Source: Tribonema minus
Taxonomy: Eukaryota > Sar > Xanthophyceae > Tribonematales > Tribonemataceae
Direction of reading: 5' to 3'
DNA: 64,000 nucleotides
NCBI GenBank assembly: GCA_017506865.1
Contig: JAFCMP010000008.1
Coordinates: 62,001 to 126,000, forward strand
In this document: one piece after another, positions 21,644-33,565 of the stretch
Layout: every line of letters begins with the position of its first letter
Position numbering within the stretch: the first letter of the stretch is position 1
The notes under the pieces: generated by a model
The model's input: only the letters and a program-made list of their open reading frames with translations
Databases searched by the model: none
What the model was told of the DNA's origin: nothing
Translations under genes and position numbers: made by a program

Positions 21644-24600
21644 ATGCGGACAACGTTCGGTGTCGCAGTGGCGCTGCTGGGAGCAATGGCAAATGCTGCA
21701 GACCCAACGTGCTCACGAGGATTGCAAAGTCAGGTACGCATGTGGTGCGGCAACGCGAGATCTGCTTGGCGCTGTCGCTGAAAGTGCGCGACGTTGGATG
21801 CGCAGAGAGGCCCCGGTCCATGATCGAATGCGAAGATGGTGGTAGTGTTGCAGCAGGCGAGGTGCATAGATGCTGCAACTACTTGACCTGCTGCGCAGAT
21901 GCCATATGCGCGCTTGCTCCAAAGCTCTTGGCCTAGGACTTGACATGTGTGCGTGGGATGCGCCCGCGTCGTGTATGCATCGTGTTTGGTGTTGCTATAC
22001 AAACGTTTGCAGCATGAGCAACAGAAAGCACCTGATTGGAGCCTTCAATGCAGTCACGATGCTAATGCTGCTTGGTGCAGGCGCCACTCACTGCAGGCGC
22101 CGGCGTCCGTATTTACTTGCGATCGTTGTGTTGGCTTGTTCACTCGGACGCTCCCAAAGCCTGCCCCAATACTGTGCTAATTATAGCGCGCTGATACGGC
22201 TACGTTCTCGTTGCAGGATGGAACCGCGTGCTGCCCAGCAACTTGTGGAGCTTGCGGCAGTTCCGATATCCAGTGCAGGTACGTCGGGTGCCGTATGGAG
22301 CAGCAATGGTGCCTGCACGTGCTTTTGTGTTGGTCAGTCTACATCATATTGGGCCTGCTTACATACAGTGTCTCGCACTCATTTGTGTATTGCACGATGT
22401 TTTCTGTTATCATCAATCATGCCATGCGTGTGATGCTTGCCGGACGATGGTCCAGCGCGATCCGCGTTGCGTGCACGTTGGCGAATTATGTATATCCAAG
22501 TTTGCTACCCCCCCCAGTGGCTGCATGCTCACCTTACCCCTGCACCCTCCACCCCTGCCGTCCCTCCCAGTTCTCTGCCGGGCGGGCACGGCGAGTGCTG
22601 CATCGAAGGCGTCATGGCGCAGGCACGGTTGTGTTCCACACACGAGCCGCCGTGCATCATGGAGCTCGAGCAGAGCAGGCTGCTTGCCGAGCAACGGCGC
22701 ATGGCAGCCGACACTGACCCCGAGCAGGAAGTCGCGGGGGCAGGGGGGCGGCAGCTGATTGCGGTTGACCAGAAGGATTCCCCGGTCGGGGGGTTGACTT
22801 CGGTGTCGTCGTGGTCAGAGACCCCCAACAGCGGCTTCACCGGCAGCAGCAGCAGCTCTTACAGCAACATATCGTGAGTGCCGCTTACCTGCCCCAAGCG
22901 CCGTGCTGCGTGCATCACTGGAAACATCGTTGCAGCAGTGCTCAGCACAAGAGCTCGCTGCCCACATAGCAACACGTGCAATGCGCAATTAACGCAGGCA
23001 GTGAACATGGATATAAACACACTTGTTGACTGCGCCGTACATGGGAACCCGGTCTACGGCAGTCGTCCGAGTAAGCAAAAGGCCTGTGGCCCTGCACCTC
23101 ATGATCAACATGCTGCACGATCCGCGACAGTCTGTCGTCGTGTCTGCTCCACTCTACTCGAGAGACCCCAGTGACGTGTGCCCTGGTCGCCGAACATGCA
23201 TTAAATTCAATAGTATTTAAAGCGTGCTGACAACTTCACCCTTTGCTGCTGCACGCCGCGTCGATGATGCTCTCACCGCGCGATGCAGGCCTTCCACCGA
23301 GTCGTTGAAGAAAGCCAGGCGCAAGACCACCATCGGCCTCCTCTCCGGCCCCCAGAAGACAATGAAGCAACGAGAGAAGAGCTACAAAGTCAAGTGAGTC
23401 ACAGAGTCAGAGCCAACAAGCGGTCACCCGTATGTTTCACACAACCGTGCTGTTTACTCATACGTTGTAAGGCTTCCTGTGTTGTCAAGTGGATGGCCAT
23501 TTACGCCCTTTGCTGTGTGTGGTATGGGCACGCGTCACACACGCATTATACCTACCTACCATCTGGGATCCGCGCAGTGCTCCCCCGTGTACCAACAATC
23601 AGCTGCGCGCCATGCTTCCTACGCCACTTGCGCAGATCCTATGCTCAATTGCGTTGTCATGACGAGGTTGCGGTGACGCTCCACGGCTCGCTCCGTCACT
23701 CCACTGCTGCGCGTGATCTCACGCACAATCTGCTGTCGCTGTTATTGTTCGTGTCCCCTGGCCCTTGCCTCCTGGGGTATGTATGCAGGTTCGACGCCGT
23801 GATGATGTACCTACCCATCCAGGACCTCCAGTGGAGATACGTCGCCAATCAGCTCAACGATAAGAAGAGCGTGCAGCTCGTCATTGAGTTCTTCGACTCT
23901 GGCAGCGGAAAGTGAGTACTGTACACTATGTGCGCGCCGCATTTGTGGGACTCTGGTCGGAAAGAAGTTGGCACCTACTCGCAGCAGCTGCCTCCGCACG
24001 GACCTCGCTTGCGTCTGTACTGCTGATGCGCAGCCTCAAAAAGTGCGCAAGCGGTGGAACTATTAGGCTGAGGCCACCGACCTGCGTACACCTGCTCAAG
24101 GCGCAGCTTGACTAGCTCCTCGTGCCAGTACATGTGACTTGGGATAGCGATGCTCAGCTTGAAGACAGGTGCAGTCTGGTGGAAAATAATACTGGAACCT
24201 TCCGATGTGTTAAGGTGTGCAGTGTGCCGCTCTACCTACTCACCCCTTGCGCCCGTGATGCTTGTGCCTTGTGCTGGTGATGCTCAGCTCGAAGACAGAT
24301 TCAATCGGGTGAAAAACTTCAAGTGAAACCTTCCAATGTGCATGTAAAGGTGTTCATGGGACAGCTCGACTCACTCTGTGTGCCGGTGCTTGTGCTCTGT
24401 GATGGTGATGCTCAGCCTGAAGAAGATTGCCAGTGGCGCGTACGACAAGTACCTCATCAAGTTTGGCAGGGACGCCAAGAAGGACGGCAGGCGCATCTAC
24501 GTGCGGCCGCTGCACGAGTTCAACGGTAAGAGTGACGCTCCATTCGGCATTTCCGCAGTTGCCCTGATAAGCAGTCTCACAGCTGGCACAGGTCGCACCC

Positions 24601-27374
24601 AGTTGCTTGTATTGTGCTTTACTCACTCCGCCATCAGTACATGCCATTACGCTCGCGGTTGTGATGCACTTCAGTACTGGACATGAAATGCACAGTGTGA
24701 AGCACATGACCCTGTGAGCTGCGTGATGTGAAGCACGTGAAACTGCCTGACCACAGCATCCTGAGCTCCATGGCGCCATGGTTGGGTATCGGGGCAGAGT
24801 ATCAGCCATTCGTCCACTAATACTGTCGCCTCGTCTGCGGTGATGCTCATGCGACTAGTATGAGAGTATCAACCTTAAGCTCACTAATAATGCCGCCTCG
24901 TCTGTGGTGATGCTCAGGCGTCTGGTACCACCAGATGTTCACTAAAAAATAAATAATAATGTCGCCTCGTCTGTGGTGATGCTCGGCGACTGGCGCCAGA
25001 GTATCAACCATATGTTCACTAAAAACATGTCCCCTCGTCCGTGGTGATGCTCAGGCGACTGGTACCCGTGGGGTGTCTACTACCCCGGCAACAACATCAA
25101 GGACTTCCGCAACGCGTACAAGCGCATCATCAGCGTGCTCAAGTCCACGCGCGCCAACCTCAAGTTCCAGATGTCCTTTGCCGCCAAGAACGCGACCAAG
25201 AAGAAGGTCCCGTTCAAGGACTTTTTTGTCGGCAACGAGTACGTCGACCAGGCGAGTCACAGGCTGAAGTTCAAAAGTGTTCGGTGTATTTTCCCTGACG
25301 GGGGTGACGAAGTTACTTTGACAGCATGGCGTGAGGGCTAATAATAGAGTACAGCATGCTCTGCTGCAGGGTTGTATGCGCACATTCGCTGCCGTCGATC
25401 AGGGGAGCCCCCCCCCCCCCAACTTGCTGGTGCACCCCCGTATTCGCCTGGTTGTTGTTACATAGCCACAGATGACAACAGCGGTGGCCGATCGTTGCTC
25501 GTCTCCCCTTTTTTTTCAAGTTGTGGCTGCTGCTGCTTGCGCTCAACTCCTTGTTTACCCGCTTCTCGCCGCCACTGCAGCTGTGCGTCACGTCCTACAA
25601 CCAGTGCGGAGCCACGTACCCCAAGAACAGGCCCCTCAAGAAGATCCTCAAGACGTTCTACTCCTCCGTCACCAAGTTCACCAAGAGGGTGAGCTCCAGT
25701 ACAATTGCTGCACCCGGAATGCAAGTCCATAGCTCTGGTGCTAAGCAGCGCACGTGCTTGACGAGCGTTACTCATGTGTCACTCGGAGTGCCTGTGTGCT
25801 GCTGATGTGCACTCCCCTCACACAAGCTCTGCTTGTGCGCCATGAGATCAGCCGCAATTGTGTGCGCTCTGACGAGCTAAATGTCACGCCACTTCAGCAT
25901 GTACCACAGGCACTCATGCCTACTCCAACATCGCACACCTCACTTCAACACCAATTGCAACAGGTGACTCACCCCTCCACTGCCCCGCCGCGATGTGTCT
26001 TTGTCCCTCGCAGCCCCTCTGCATCGCCGAAATCAGCAGCACGGGCATCTGCAAGGGCAAACCGTACTGGCTGAAGCAGAGCTGGCGCTCGCTCGCGTAC
26101 GACTTCAACCGCGTCACGACTGTCAACTGGTGAGTGACCAGCACCGCGCAGTGGCACGGACCGCGTAGGATGAGCAAGCAGCACTGCTGTCTGCAGCGCG
26201 AAGTGCGGGCAGGCGGCGTTGGTCAGGGTTCGGTGTTGTCATGCAGCGCCAATTCTAACTTGAACAAGCAGCAACGCAGCTTGATGAAGGCAGCATTTTG
26301 TCTGTGGGCCTGTGCGCTGCATCTGCATTTGATTCACTGTAGCTTTCATATGCGTGATCGGTCATTGCGTGCTTGCCTCGCCGCGGGATCACTGTTTTGA
26401 TTCATGCATGTCAATACAAGGCGAGAGCTGCGTTTCGTTGCTTCACGGTTTAGGTGCTGCGGCAATTCACAATGCGCGCTCTGATTGGCGCGTGTGACCA
26501 GCGCTGCAGGTAAACTCACGGCCGTTGCTTCTGTTCCTGCTTTGCAAATTGCCAGGTTCTTCGAGAACAAGAAGAGTCTTCACCGCGACTGGGACCTGAA
26601 CTCCAAGGTGCGTCTGCGGTAGCGAGTTAGCTGTTTGGTCAGCACTGCTCAGCAGAGGTCCTTCAGAGCGGTACGCCATGTAGAGGGCGACAGATTGCTT
26701 GCCTTGCATTTGCCTCTGGGGAGTTGGGTTGGGGTTGGCTGTACGCCCTGCATGCGCCTGTAAGAAGTAGGGGTTGGAGGCTGGTGTATGTAGGCTCCTG
26801 ACGCTTTACCTCTGTCGCACACGCCACCCACAACGTCAGCGGCTGTCGCGTGGGCGCACCGCTACCTCAGCTTTGGTGCCTACTCCCTCTTCTTCTGCAC
26901 TGTACGCTGTCCCCCTCCTCTTCAACGTGCTCGTGTCAAAACCCACACAGAGAACCCAGATGCCCGCGCAAACCATCCTCAGGCATCCTGTCATCTGATC
27001 TGAAGCGTGTCTTGTGTAAAAGCCACAACAAACTCCAGATGCTCGCACACATCGCGTCACACGTCATCCTCGTCATCTGATTTGAAGTTGACTCTCCCCT
27101 TGCGCAGGCCGACGTCAAGGCCTGGGTCCAGGGCTACCACGCCTTTGCCAAGGCCACGGGGCACAAGTCGCGCGCGCTCCTCGACTCCCCCGACGCCACT
27201 GCCAACAACGACGACGACGAGGATCCGTTCGCCGCCATCATGGGTGAGCACGACGACGACGAGGCACTCGAAGACCCCTTTGCGGCGATCATGGGCGGCG
27301 AGGAGGAAGAAGATGATGCGGAGGAGGAAGCGGCGGTGGCGCTGCTGTCCCCCGCCAAGGGCCTCCTGCCCTGA
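21644..27374 (+). CDS. Secreted glycoside hydrolase family 26-like protein (11 exons)
   Basis: Exons: 21644-21733, 22217-22278, 22571-22873, 23289-23393, 23789-23911, 24416-24525, 25055-25251, 25581-25688, 26014-26129, 26556-26607, 27108-27374. All phases agree and the product is 510 residues. Residues 1-19 form a signal peptide (FGVAVALLGAMANAAD). Exons 2-3 encode a cysteine-rich module (GTACCPATCGACG...GECCIEG), then a Ser/Gly-rich linker. The catalytic part starts near KTTIGLLSG. Exons 6-7 join to give RPLHEFNGDWYPWG, the GH26 acid/base motif with its Glu. Exon 9 has CIAEISSTG, which fits the nucleophile Glu. Most GH26 enzymes are endo-beta-mannanases and some act on related glucans, so secretion to hydrolyse or remodel cell-wall polysaccharide is inferred. 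The C-terminus is an acidic tail with a duplicated DPFAAIMG. The intron after exon 7 appears to use a GC donor (CAG|gcgagt). Two introns carry echo arrays. Confidence 0.85.
24024..24415 (+). repeat. Three acceptor echoes before GH26 exon 6
   Basis: The real boundary GGTGATGCTCAGCCTGAAGA (24404-24423) is preceded at about 124-130 bp steps by weaker copies. These are GATGCGCAGCCTCAAAAAGT near 24026, GCGATGCTCAGCTTGAAGAC near 24148 and GGTGATGCTCAGCTCGAAGA near 24278. Similarity is highest in the two nearest copies. Confidence 0.8.
24834..25054 (+). repeat. Three acceptor echoes before GH26 exon 7
   Basis: GTGGTGATGCTCAGGCGACT plus GGTACCCG marks the real boundary at 25041-25068. Variant copies lie at about 24838, 24905 and 24973, with steps of about 68-70 bp. 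All are followed by related AGTATCAACC / GTTCACTAA spacers. The copies keep the acceptor and a few codons of the catalytic exon. Confidence 0.85.
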
Positions 27375-28200
27375 TCGCGCAGCGCGGGCACGCGCGGCGG
27401 TCTCGCAGCGCAGGCGCACGCGCTAGGTCAGAGTAGCCCCTGCGACAGGGGCTCTTAAAGCGAGGGGGAGTGTGCCCCCCGCCTCCGCCCCAGCGCGCCG
27501 CGGCTGCCGCCGACGTATGCGGGCTGGTGTGTCTGCAGCTTCAACGTTGAAGATGGTCCTCGTCGAGTAGGGTCACGGTTTACGCCCTAGAGTTGGGGTT
27601 AGGGATCGCGCCCCCGGCCCGGCAGCGTGCGCAGCAGCCACCAGCTGCCCCCCCTGCTTTTGCAGTATGCGTCTGTTCTTTGACCGGTAGTGGTGGAGGG
27701 TGACTAGGCTGTGTGCCCAGAGACATGATGAATTTGCGAAGCACCTTGTGTAGTCGGTGGTACCCCCCCCCCCCCCCCCCCTGACCTGGTTGTCGCACGC
27801 CTAGATATTGGATTGGCGTGGAGGGCGGGGGGGGGGGCGTTCCCCACCGCCAGCTGTCTGATTATGAGGCCCAGATTACATTTTGTGACGGGCAATTCCA
27901 CATAGTTTGCGTGTGCGTGTGCATTACGGTCCACGAACGCATGCACTTGCAGCGGTTAACCATCAGTTTCTCCTTGTGTCCTTATCATCGCCCCCCCCCC
28001 CCCCCCCCCCCCCCTGCGCCGGCTTCTGCCACTATCCCTAGGTTGGTTTCTCTAGGGGCGGCATCGCTACTCTCGCCACATGATTATTATGACTTTTTGT
28101 TCAGGTGGTGCAAGGGTCTCGCCCTGCTAATGCACTCCCCAATCCTCTCTGGATAGAGGCGACACACAACGTCAGGCATTCAACTTTCTTGCTGGTGCTC
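27375..28200. other. Intergenic region with two poly(C) tracts
   Basis: C runs at about 27762-27781 and about 27991-28014 flank otherwise unremarkable sequence downstream of the GH26 gene. No gene is supported. Confidence 0.45.
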
Positions 28201-28202
28201 CC

Positions 28203-29033
28203 TTGCACGCCGCGTCTCTTTGGTGTCTGCGCCTTGCTCTGTCGCATCTACTGCATCAGTTGCGTGTGATGGTGGTGCTGGCGGCTTGCTCCACGCACGG
28301 AAGTACTGATCGGAGGGCCACGCAGCGCCTCCTGCGGCAATACCTCAAAACGGGACTGGTGGACGAGGACTACACGCCGTTTCTGGGGTCCGCCGGGCCG
28401 CCGGGGAGTCGCAGGATGGACATCGTGCTGCCTGCCGACGCCTTCCCGGTGACCGGCTACGACGACCCGACACGCCACCTACCGCTCATGGTGGACGTTA
28501 CCTGCTTCGAGGCACAGGTGGCGTCGCGGGCGGCGAAGACTGCAGCAGACCCCGAGCGATGCTGCCGCGACCAAGAGGCCGCCAAGACTACCCACTATTC
28601 TGGTCATTATGATCAGAATTGCTACAAACTTGCCACATTGGCAATAGGGTCATTTGGCAGCATCGGGGAGCAGGGGCGGAAGCTGCTGGAGGCTGTGGCG
28701 ACGGAGTATGCCAGCAGGATGTCAGTGCCCGGAGGAGCGCGCCCTAAAGCTCTCAAGGGCATCGCCCTGGCGCGCTTACGCTCGGCACTGTCGGCAGCGC
28801 TCCACATGGCGTACTCTGGCCGTGTCATGACACACATGGCAGAATCCAGGGGGGGGGGGCACATGGAGGAGGACGTAGGGGAGGACCCCGAGATGCCATT
28901 TGGCGGCGGCGGCGTTTGAGTGGTTGTCGTTGCGACACTTTCAGACTGTCATACGACATGTAGATTCCTTACAGCTAGATGCCAATCATCTGGGCTTTTT
29001 CGCGCCCTGAGCGAGAATTAATAAAAAGTACTG
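28203..29033 (+). mobile_element. Retroelement 3' fragment, probably LINE-type
   Basis: The deduced product has the arrangement DIVLPAD...LMVDVTCFEAQ..., HYDQNCYKLATLAIGSFGS, GEQGRKLLEAVATEYASRM and LRSALSAALHMAYSG. This resembles the C-terminal region downstream of the reverse transcriptase in some algal and plant non-LTR elements, a possible restriction-like endonuclease fold. It is followed by a non-coding tail with a GGGCTTTTTCGCGCCC hairpin, ending AATTAATAAAAAGTAC. Only the 3' part is present, as is common for truncated retrotransposed copies. Tails of the same family occur at 950-1200, 4930-5250, 18945-19145, 29283-29355 and 52850-53120. The family assignment is tentative. Confidence 0.6.
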
Positions 29034-29282
29034 ATCGGTGGCATGAGTGCGCGTCTATGATGTGTATGATTACATGTGGTATTGCAAGGTGAAAGTTGCT
29101 GTCAACGTGCAAAAACATACGTGCATACGCCCCGGACGGTCCACGCGCTTGCGATCCGGCCTTGGACTGCCGCCCCATTGATGAATGGCAAAGCGTTTGA
29201 CAACCCTGTTTGCCTGTGTCTACGAACACCTTTTGTCATGATCATCACCACGGAATGCTTGCACCAGGTGCTGCTTCAACCG

Positions 29283-29355
29283 TACTTTTTATTAATTCTC
29301 GCTCAGGGCACGAAAAATCCCAGATGATTGGCATCTAGCTGTACGGAATCTACCA
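29283..29355 (-). repeat. Inverted copy of the retroelement tail end
   Basis: This is the reverse complement of 28961-29033, from the GTAC end through the hairpin to TAGATTCC. With the plus-strand tail it brackets about 250 bp, so the pair looks like a small inverted-repeat unit. Similar inverted pairing builds the fold-back element at the left of the window. Confidence 0.7.
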
Positions 29356-29359
29356 TGTA

Positions 29360-30480
29360 CAACGAGGCCTTCTATCAAGGGGGTCGTGATTTCATTGCCC
29401 GCATGACAGTTGCATGCAGGCTGAGCCTGGGGATAGCAGATATTGCGACGTGAGATATGCCGGTTGTCTTGAGGCTTTGATGTTATCATCATGTACTGTA
29501 TCGCTCAATAACCCCCCCACAACCCCTTCCCCCTGAGGTTATGCAGGTTGTGTTTTGATGAAAAACATTGCAGCTGTTACAGTTTTGTCATAGGGCCTTT
29601 TCTTTCCGATGCCCTTGCTCGCATGAGTTGGACAAGGTGCTTCATCACAGCTTTAGTTTCAATCTGGGGTCAGCAATCTGGGTCAAAAAAAAAAACAGGT
29701 TAACCTAGGTCTCAAAGCGAATGAGGGCATGCATGTTAGCACTGGTGATGGTGTCTGCTGCTATACTTGATGAGCGACGTCTCGCCAAAGACGATGGTTC
29801 GTGTTACCAACAACGCTTAGTTCTGATGTCAATGCTACATGCATTCATAGTTCTGCATCATTAGTTTCTCTGCATCTCCCACCCTTCGTAGGTCATGCAC
29901 GTCTTCAGGACCCTACTCGTTCGTTCGTTCGGTTGGCTTGGCGGGCCGCCGGAAGCTGTGCCGCCCGCCGCCATCTCTAAGGCGTAGCCAATCTGAGGCG
30001 TAGCAGAGATGAAGGTTCACAAGTGAAGGGCACAGATTTTCTTCTCCTCGCGCCATTGAATTTGAGCGCGGCTGACTTGAGGGCCATCGAGAGCCATAAG
30101 AAAAAAAAGCCGGCTTGCAGGCGGGCGCGCGCGTGGTGTCATGCAGGATCATGAGGGTGAGTGACATCTCTGCAGCAGACAAAGCAATGCAGCATCGTTC
30201 ACTGCTTTCAGGCTGACAGGCTGACTTTTTTGGCCCGCCAAAAAAAATCGCATGTGTGCGTGTGTGCAGTTTGACTGCGCGCTCTGTCTAGATCGTCTGT
30301 TCAATTACAGATACGTCGTTGACTGCCTTGAGATTGGCGTTGCACGTAAAGCAGGCTCGACTACAGTAGCATAGTCGCTTTGTTTCTATACACGGAATTC
30401 TTTCTGATGCATGCAGCCGTCGCAGCCGAAGCTTGCTGGCTGCTGCACCTATGCAGATGCAGCAGCTTTCAAAAGCCCTT
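29360..30480. other. No gene recognised
   Basis: Moderately AT-rich intergenic sequence with short A runs. No domain, RNA gene or repeat array was recognised. Confidence 0.4.
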
Positions 30481-30811
30481 TCAATCGCTCCTGATGGTCT
30501 GCGATAGATTCGAGGCGAGTTGACCATCTTGATGCGCAAATATATCTGTGTGGTCGGGCGCCGTGGTACCGCCGGCTTGCGGTACTTTTATTATATTCCA
30601 CTTGTGGCTGTGGAAATGCCATGTTGTAGGTGGTCGCCTTGTTTTCACACTTGGGTGTAGCATGCAAAGCTTGCGGTACCACTTTCGGGTAACGACTTGC
30701 GCCTCCAGGGCTGAGACTGCACCACACGTCTCATGAACGTGTCCGACGACGTGAACGCGTGCAGGTGCATTGGTGCATTGGGATGAGATTTTGCTCTCAC
30801 GTACTTGTTTT

Positions 30812-30925
30812 GAGCAGCAAGTAATCTTCTGGGGACACAATGGGCATGGCCTCACGATGTGTTTCTCGATGGTCCCTCGAAAGTGATCTCCGTGACCGCA
30901 GTTTTGCATGCTAATCTGGTGATCT
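30812..30925 (-). CDS. Possible RING-like exon fragment
   Basis: On the minus strand a short open segment reads NCGHGDHFRGTIEKH...PCPLCPQK. It is preceded by a possible acceptor (CACCAG at about 30920) and followed by a GTACGTGAG donor-like site. The CxH ... CPxC pattern resembles the second half of a RING finger. The first half is not visible nearby, so it may be an isolated exon, a gene remnant or chance. Confidence 0.25.
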
Positions 30926-31019
30926 CGCCTGCCTCGCTTGTGGTTTTACAAAAGACGTCGTCATTCATCAATCATAGGCAGCATCATTATCTGCGGCTAC
31001 CAGAAGTTACGACGGCAGC

Positions 31020-31340
31020 TGCCGGCTTCAGCTTGTGTTAGGGGGAGAATGAGGCACCAACGACATGGAGTTCATGAGGCTGTAGTTTACTGAAGCAAAA
31101 CTTCTTATTGGCTGATTTGATGACCCTGCACTACAGTATGGGCGCAGACATTCCCAACTGCAAGAATCTTGCATGGCCCGTCACGTCTGCCTTGCAGCAC
31201 CTTCAGAGGATGCACGTCCTCTGCGTTTACCACGCGCCATTACCAGCCCAATAGCGCCAAACCACCACTCTCAGTGCCTCGCGCCATTACTCTCTCTAAC
31301 AAACCATATCACCCGCACTTTTCTTCGCCTGTGACGCTCC
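31020..31340. other. Upstream region of the F-box gene
   Basis: The first exon of the F-box/ankyrin gene should lie here or further left, because exon 31469 begins in phase 2. I could not identify a start codon in a convincing context. Confidence 0.3.
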
Positions 31341-31344
31341 ACCC

Positions 31345-31400
31345 CGCCAGCGCTCAGCGCGGACCTCTGGACGCGCGTCTTCCGCCTCGTCGGCCCCGCG
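31345..31400 (+). repeat. Acceptor echo of the F-box exon
   Basis: CAGCGCGGACCTCTGGACGC followed by GCGTCTTCCGCCTCGTCGG repeats the acceptor and start of the exon at 31467-31507. The preceding CGCCTGTGACGCTCC block is also repeated, at 31327 and 31438. The copy then runs into unrelated sequence. Confidence 0.85.
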
Positions 31401-31468
31401 CTTTCTACCCCTCTGACTACCACATCACCCTTTCCTCGCCTGTGACGCTCCGCTGCCACAGCGCTCAG

Positions 31469-31586
31469 CGCGGACCTCTGGACGCGCGTCTTCCGCCTCC
31501 TCGGCCCCGCGCGCCACCTGCAGATAGCCTCCGTCTGCCGCGCCTGGCGCGCGCTGTACCCCGCCGCCTTCGCGCCGCCGCCGCAC

Positions 31587-31621
<35 letters not shown>

Positions 31622-33189
31622 CGCCACGTCGCTGCGCGCTGCGGCGGCGTCCCTCGGACTGCTGCGCTGGGCGCTCGACGCCGGCGCGCCGCGCGACCCG
31701 CGCCTCCTCGCGTACGCTGCCGAGCGCGGCGACGTCGCGTCACTGCAACTCGCGCTTGCCGCGGGCTGCACGTGGGCGCAAGGGGGGGCGTGGGCGGACG
31801 GCACCTGCGCGGCCGCCGCCGCCGGCGGGCACCTCGCGGCGCTGCGCTGCGCGCGCGACGCCGGCGCGCCGTGGGACGAGCGCGCGTGCGCGAGGGCGGC
31901 GCGCGGCGGCCACCTCGAAGTTCTGCAGTGGGCGCATGAGAACGGGTGCCCGTGGGACGAGACGACGTGCAGCGGCGCGGCGGCGGGCGGGCACCTGGAG
32001 GTGCTGCGGTGGGCGCGAGAGGCGGGCTGTGCGTGGAGTCCTATCGCGTGCGTGGGGGCGGCGGGGGGGGGGCATCTTGAAGTGCTGCAGTGGGCGCGCG
32101 AGAACGGGTGCGAGTGGGACCAGAACGTGTGCGTCGCCGCGGCGCGCGGCGGGCACCTGGAGGTGAGCGCGCGCCGATGCTGCTGCTGCCGCTGTGTGCG
32201 CTGCTGCAGATGTGCGCTGCTGCTGCTGCTGTGCGCGTGCGTGAGCGTGCGGGCGCGTTGTGAATGCTGCCGCTGTGTGTGCTGCTGTTGCGGATGTGCA
32301 CTGCTGCCGATGTGCACGTGCGTGAGCGTGCGAGCGTGGTGTGGGTGAGCTGCTGTGATGAGGGGAAGTGACTCTGTGGAGCGAGTGAAGAGGGGGATAG
32401 GTGGCTGCGGGCTGCAGGCGGTGGCGACGCGCGCACTGCGGGCGGCACCAGGAGGCGAACAAAATGCTCTCCGAAGCGCCGACTATGGCGCCAGGCACTC
32501 AGTCTCAAACCTCATGCAAAGGGCACACGTATGTATGTACGTATTGATTAGTATCAGTGCTCTTCACTTCGAGGCCACGCCTTCGCGGCGGCGCTGGAGC
32601 GCACCCCTTCGCGGCGGCGCTGGAGCGCACCGCGCCGTCCCTGCGGCGGGCGCGCAGGCCGCACGCCATTGCAACACCACGAGAATCGTGACGCCTGCGC
32701 ATGCGTCGCCGCCGCCGCCACACTCCATTGCTCCAGGTCCTGCAGCAGCCGCATGAGAACGGACGGCTGCCCCGTGCATTTTGCGTTGACTTAGTCTGAT
32801 GTTGGAGCTCTGATTCGCGCCATTGCAACACCCCGCAAGATCGTAACGAACCGCGTGCACCCCCTCGCCACGCTTTGTCATCGCCGCCCCAGATCCTGCA
32901 GTGGGCGCACGAGAACGGCTGCCCCTGGAGCAGCCTCGCCGTCAACGCGGCGGCGCGCGGCGGCCACCTGCGCACGCTGCAGTGGGCGCACGCGCGCGGC
33001 TGCCCCTTCGACCACGCCACCATAGCGCAGGCGCTAGCGCCGGGCGGCACCAACTGCGGCCCGGAGGCGGCGCGGTGGGCGTGCGTGGAGTGGGCGCTCG
33101 CGAACGGCGCGCCATGCGCGGAGGCGGCGCGCGCGCAGTGCGAGGCGCTGCGGCGGCGCGTGTCGTCAGCAACTTCAAGATCAAGTTGA
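31469..33189 (+). CDS. F-box / ankyrin-type repeat protein (5' end missing)
   Basis: Exon 31469-32162 joins 32893-33189 in phase 0, giving about 330 residues. It begins with an F-box-like segment (ADLWTRVFRLLGPARHLQIA...CRAWRAL), followed by a Gln run and about eight repeats of the type GGHLEVLQWAHENGCPWD. Such repeats are common in protist and giant-virus ankyrin proteins. F-box proteins recruit targets to SCF ubiquitin ligases, and ankyrin repeats bind the target. The host-like exon structure and surrounding echoes argue that this is a nuclear gene. The start codon exon is not identified. The stop at 33187-33189 lies in a CAACTTCAAGATCAAG stretch that looks intronic, so the true 3' end may be spliced differently. 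Confidence 0.7.
32738..32772 (+). repeat. Acceptor echo of the second ankyrin exon
   Basis: AGGTCCTGCAGCAGCCGCAT followed by GAGAACGGACGGCTGCCCC repeats 32890-32925 with a small insertion, about 155 bp upstream of it. Confidence 0.75.
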
Positions 33190-33565
33190 GGTTGTCTAAT
33201 CAGTTTGAAGTGCAAGGCGCTTTGGCGGCGGCGGCGGCGCGTCGTGGCGGCATGAAGGGCGAGAGACAGGCAGCGACATCTCCAAGTTATGGTTCCCCCA
33301 CGGGTCAAGGTCAAGCTCAAGCTCGGGCTGGCGCGAGTTCTGCCGCGCTCTCCCTCTGCGTGCAGCACTGCATGCCCCACGGGTCAAGGTCAAGCTCAAG
33401 CTCGGGCTGGCGCGAGTTCTGCCGCGCTCTCCCTCTGCGTGCAGCACTGCATCTTTCGCAGAAAATGCCATAGGGTTAGGTTAAAGTTAGGGTTGAGGCA
33501 CGCCCCGGCGCCATGCGCGCGAGAGCGCAGTCGCTCCGTTTGCAGCACTGCGCGTAGTACCCCCG
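33190..33565 (+). repeat. Tandem copies downstream of the F-box gene
   Basis: A unit of about 80 bp (CACGGGTCAAGGTCAAGCTC ... CTCTGCGTGCAGCACTGCA) occurs twice at 33298-33450. A diverged third copy at about 33465-33550 is joined to TTAGGG-like sequence. At 33209-33240 there is also an echo of the exon end (TGCAAGGCGCT...GGCGCGTCGT). Confidence 0.7.

Noticed and set aside
31469-33189. Giant-virus origin of the ankyrin-type gene
   Set aside because: The repeat style is shared with giant viruses. However, the gene has a spliceosomal intron, host-like base composition and exon echoes like its neighbours.
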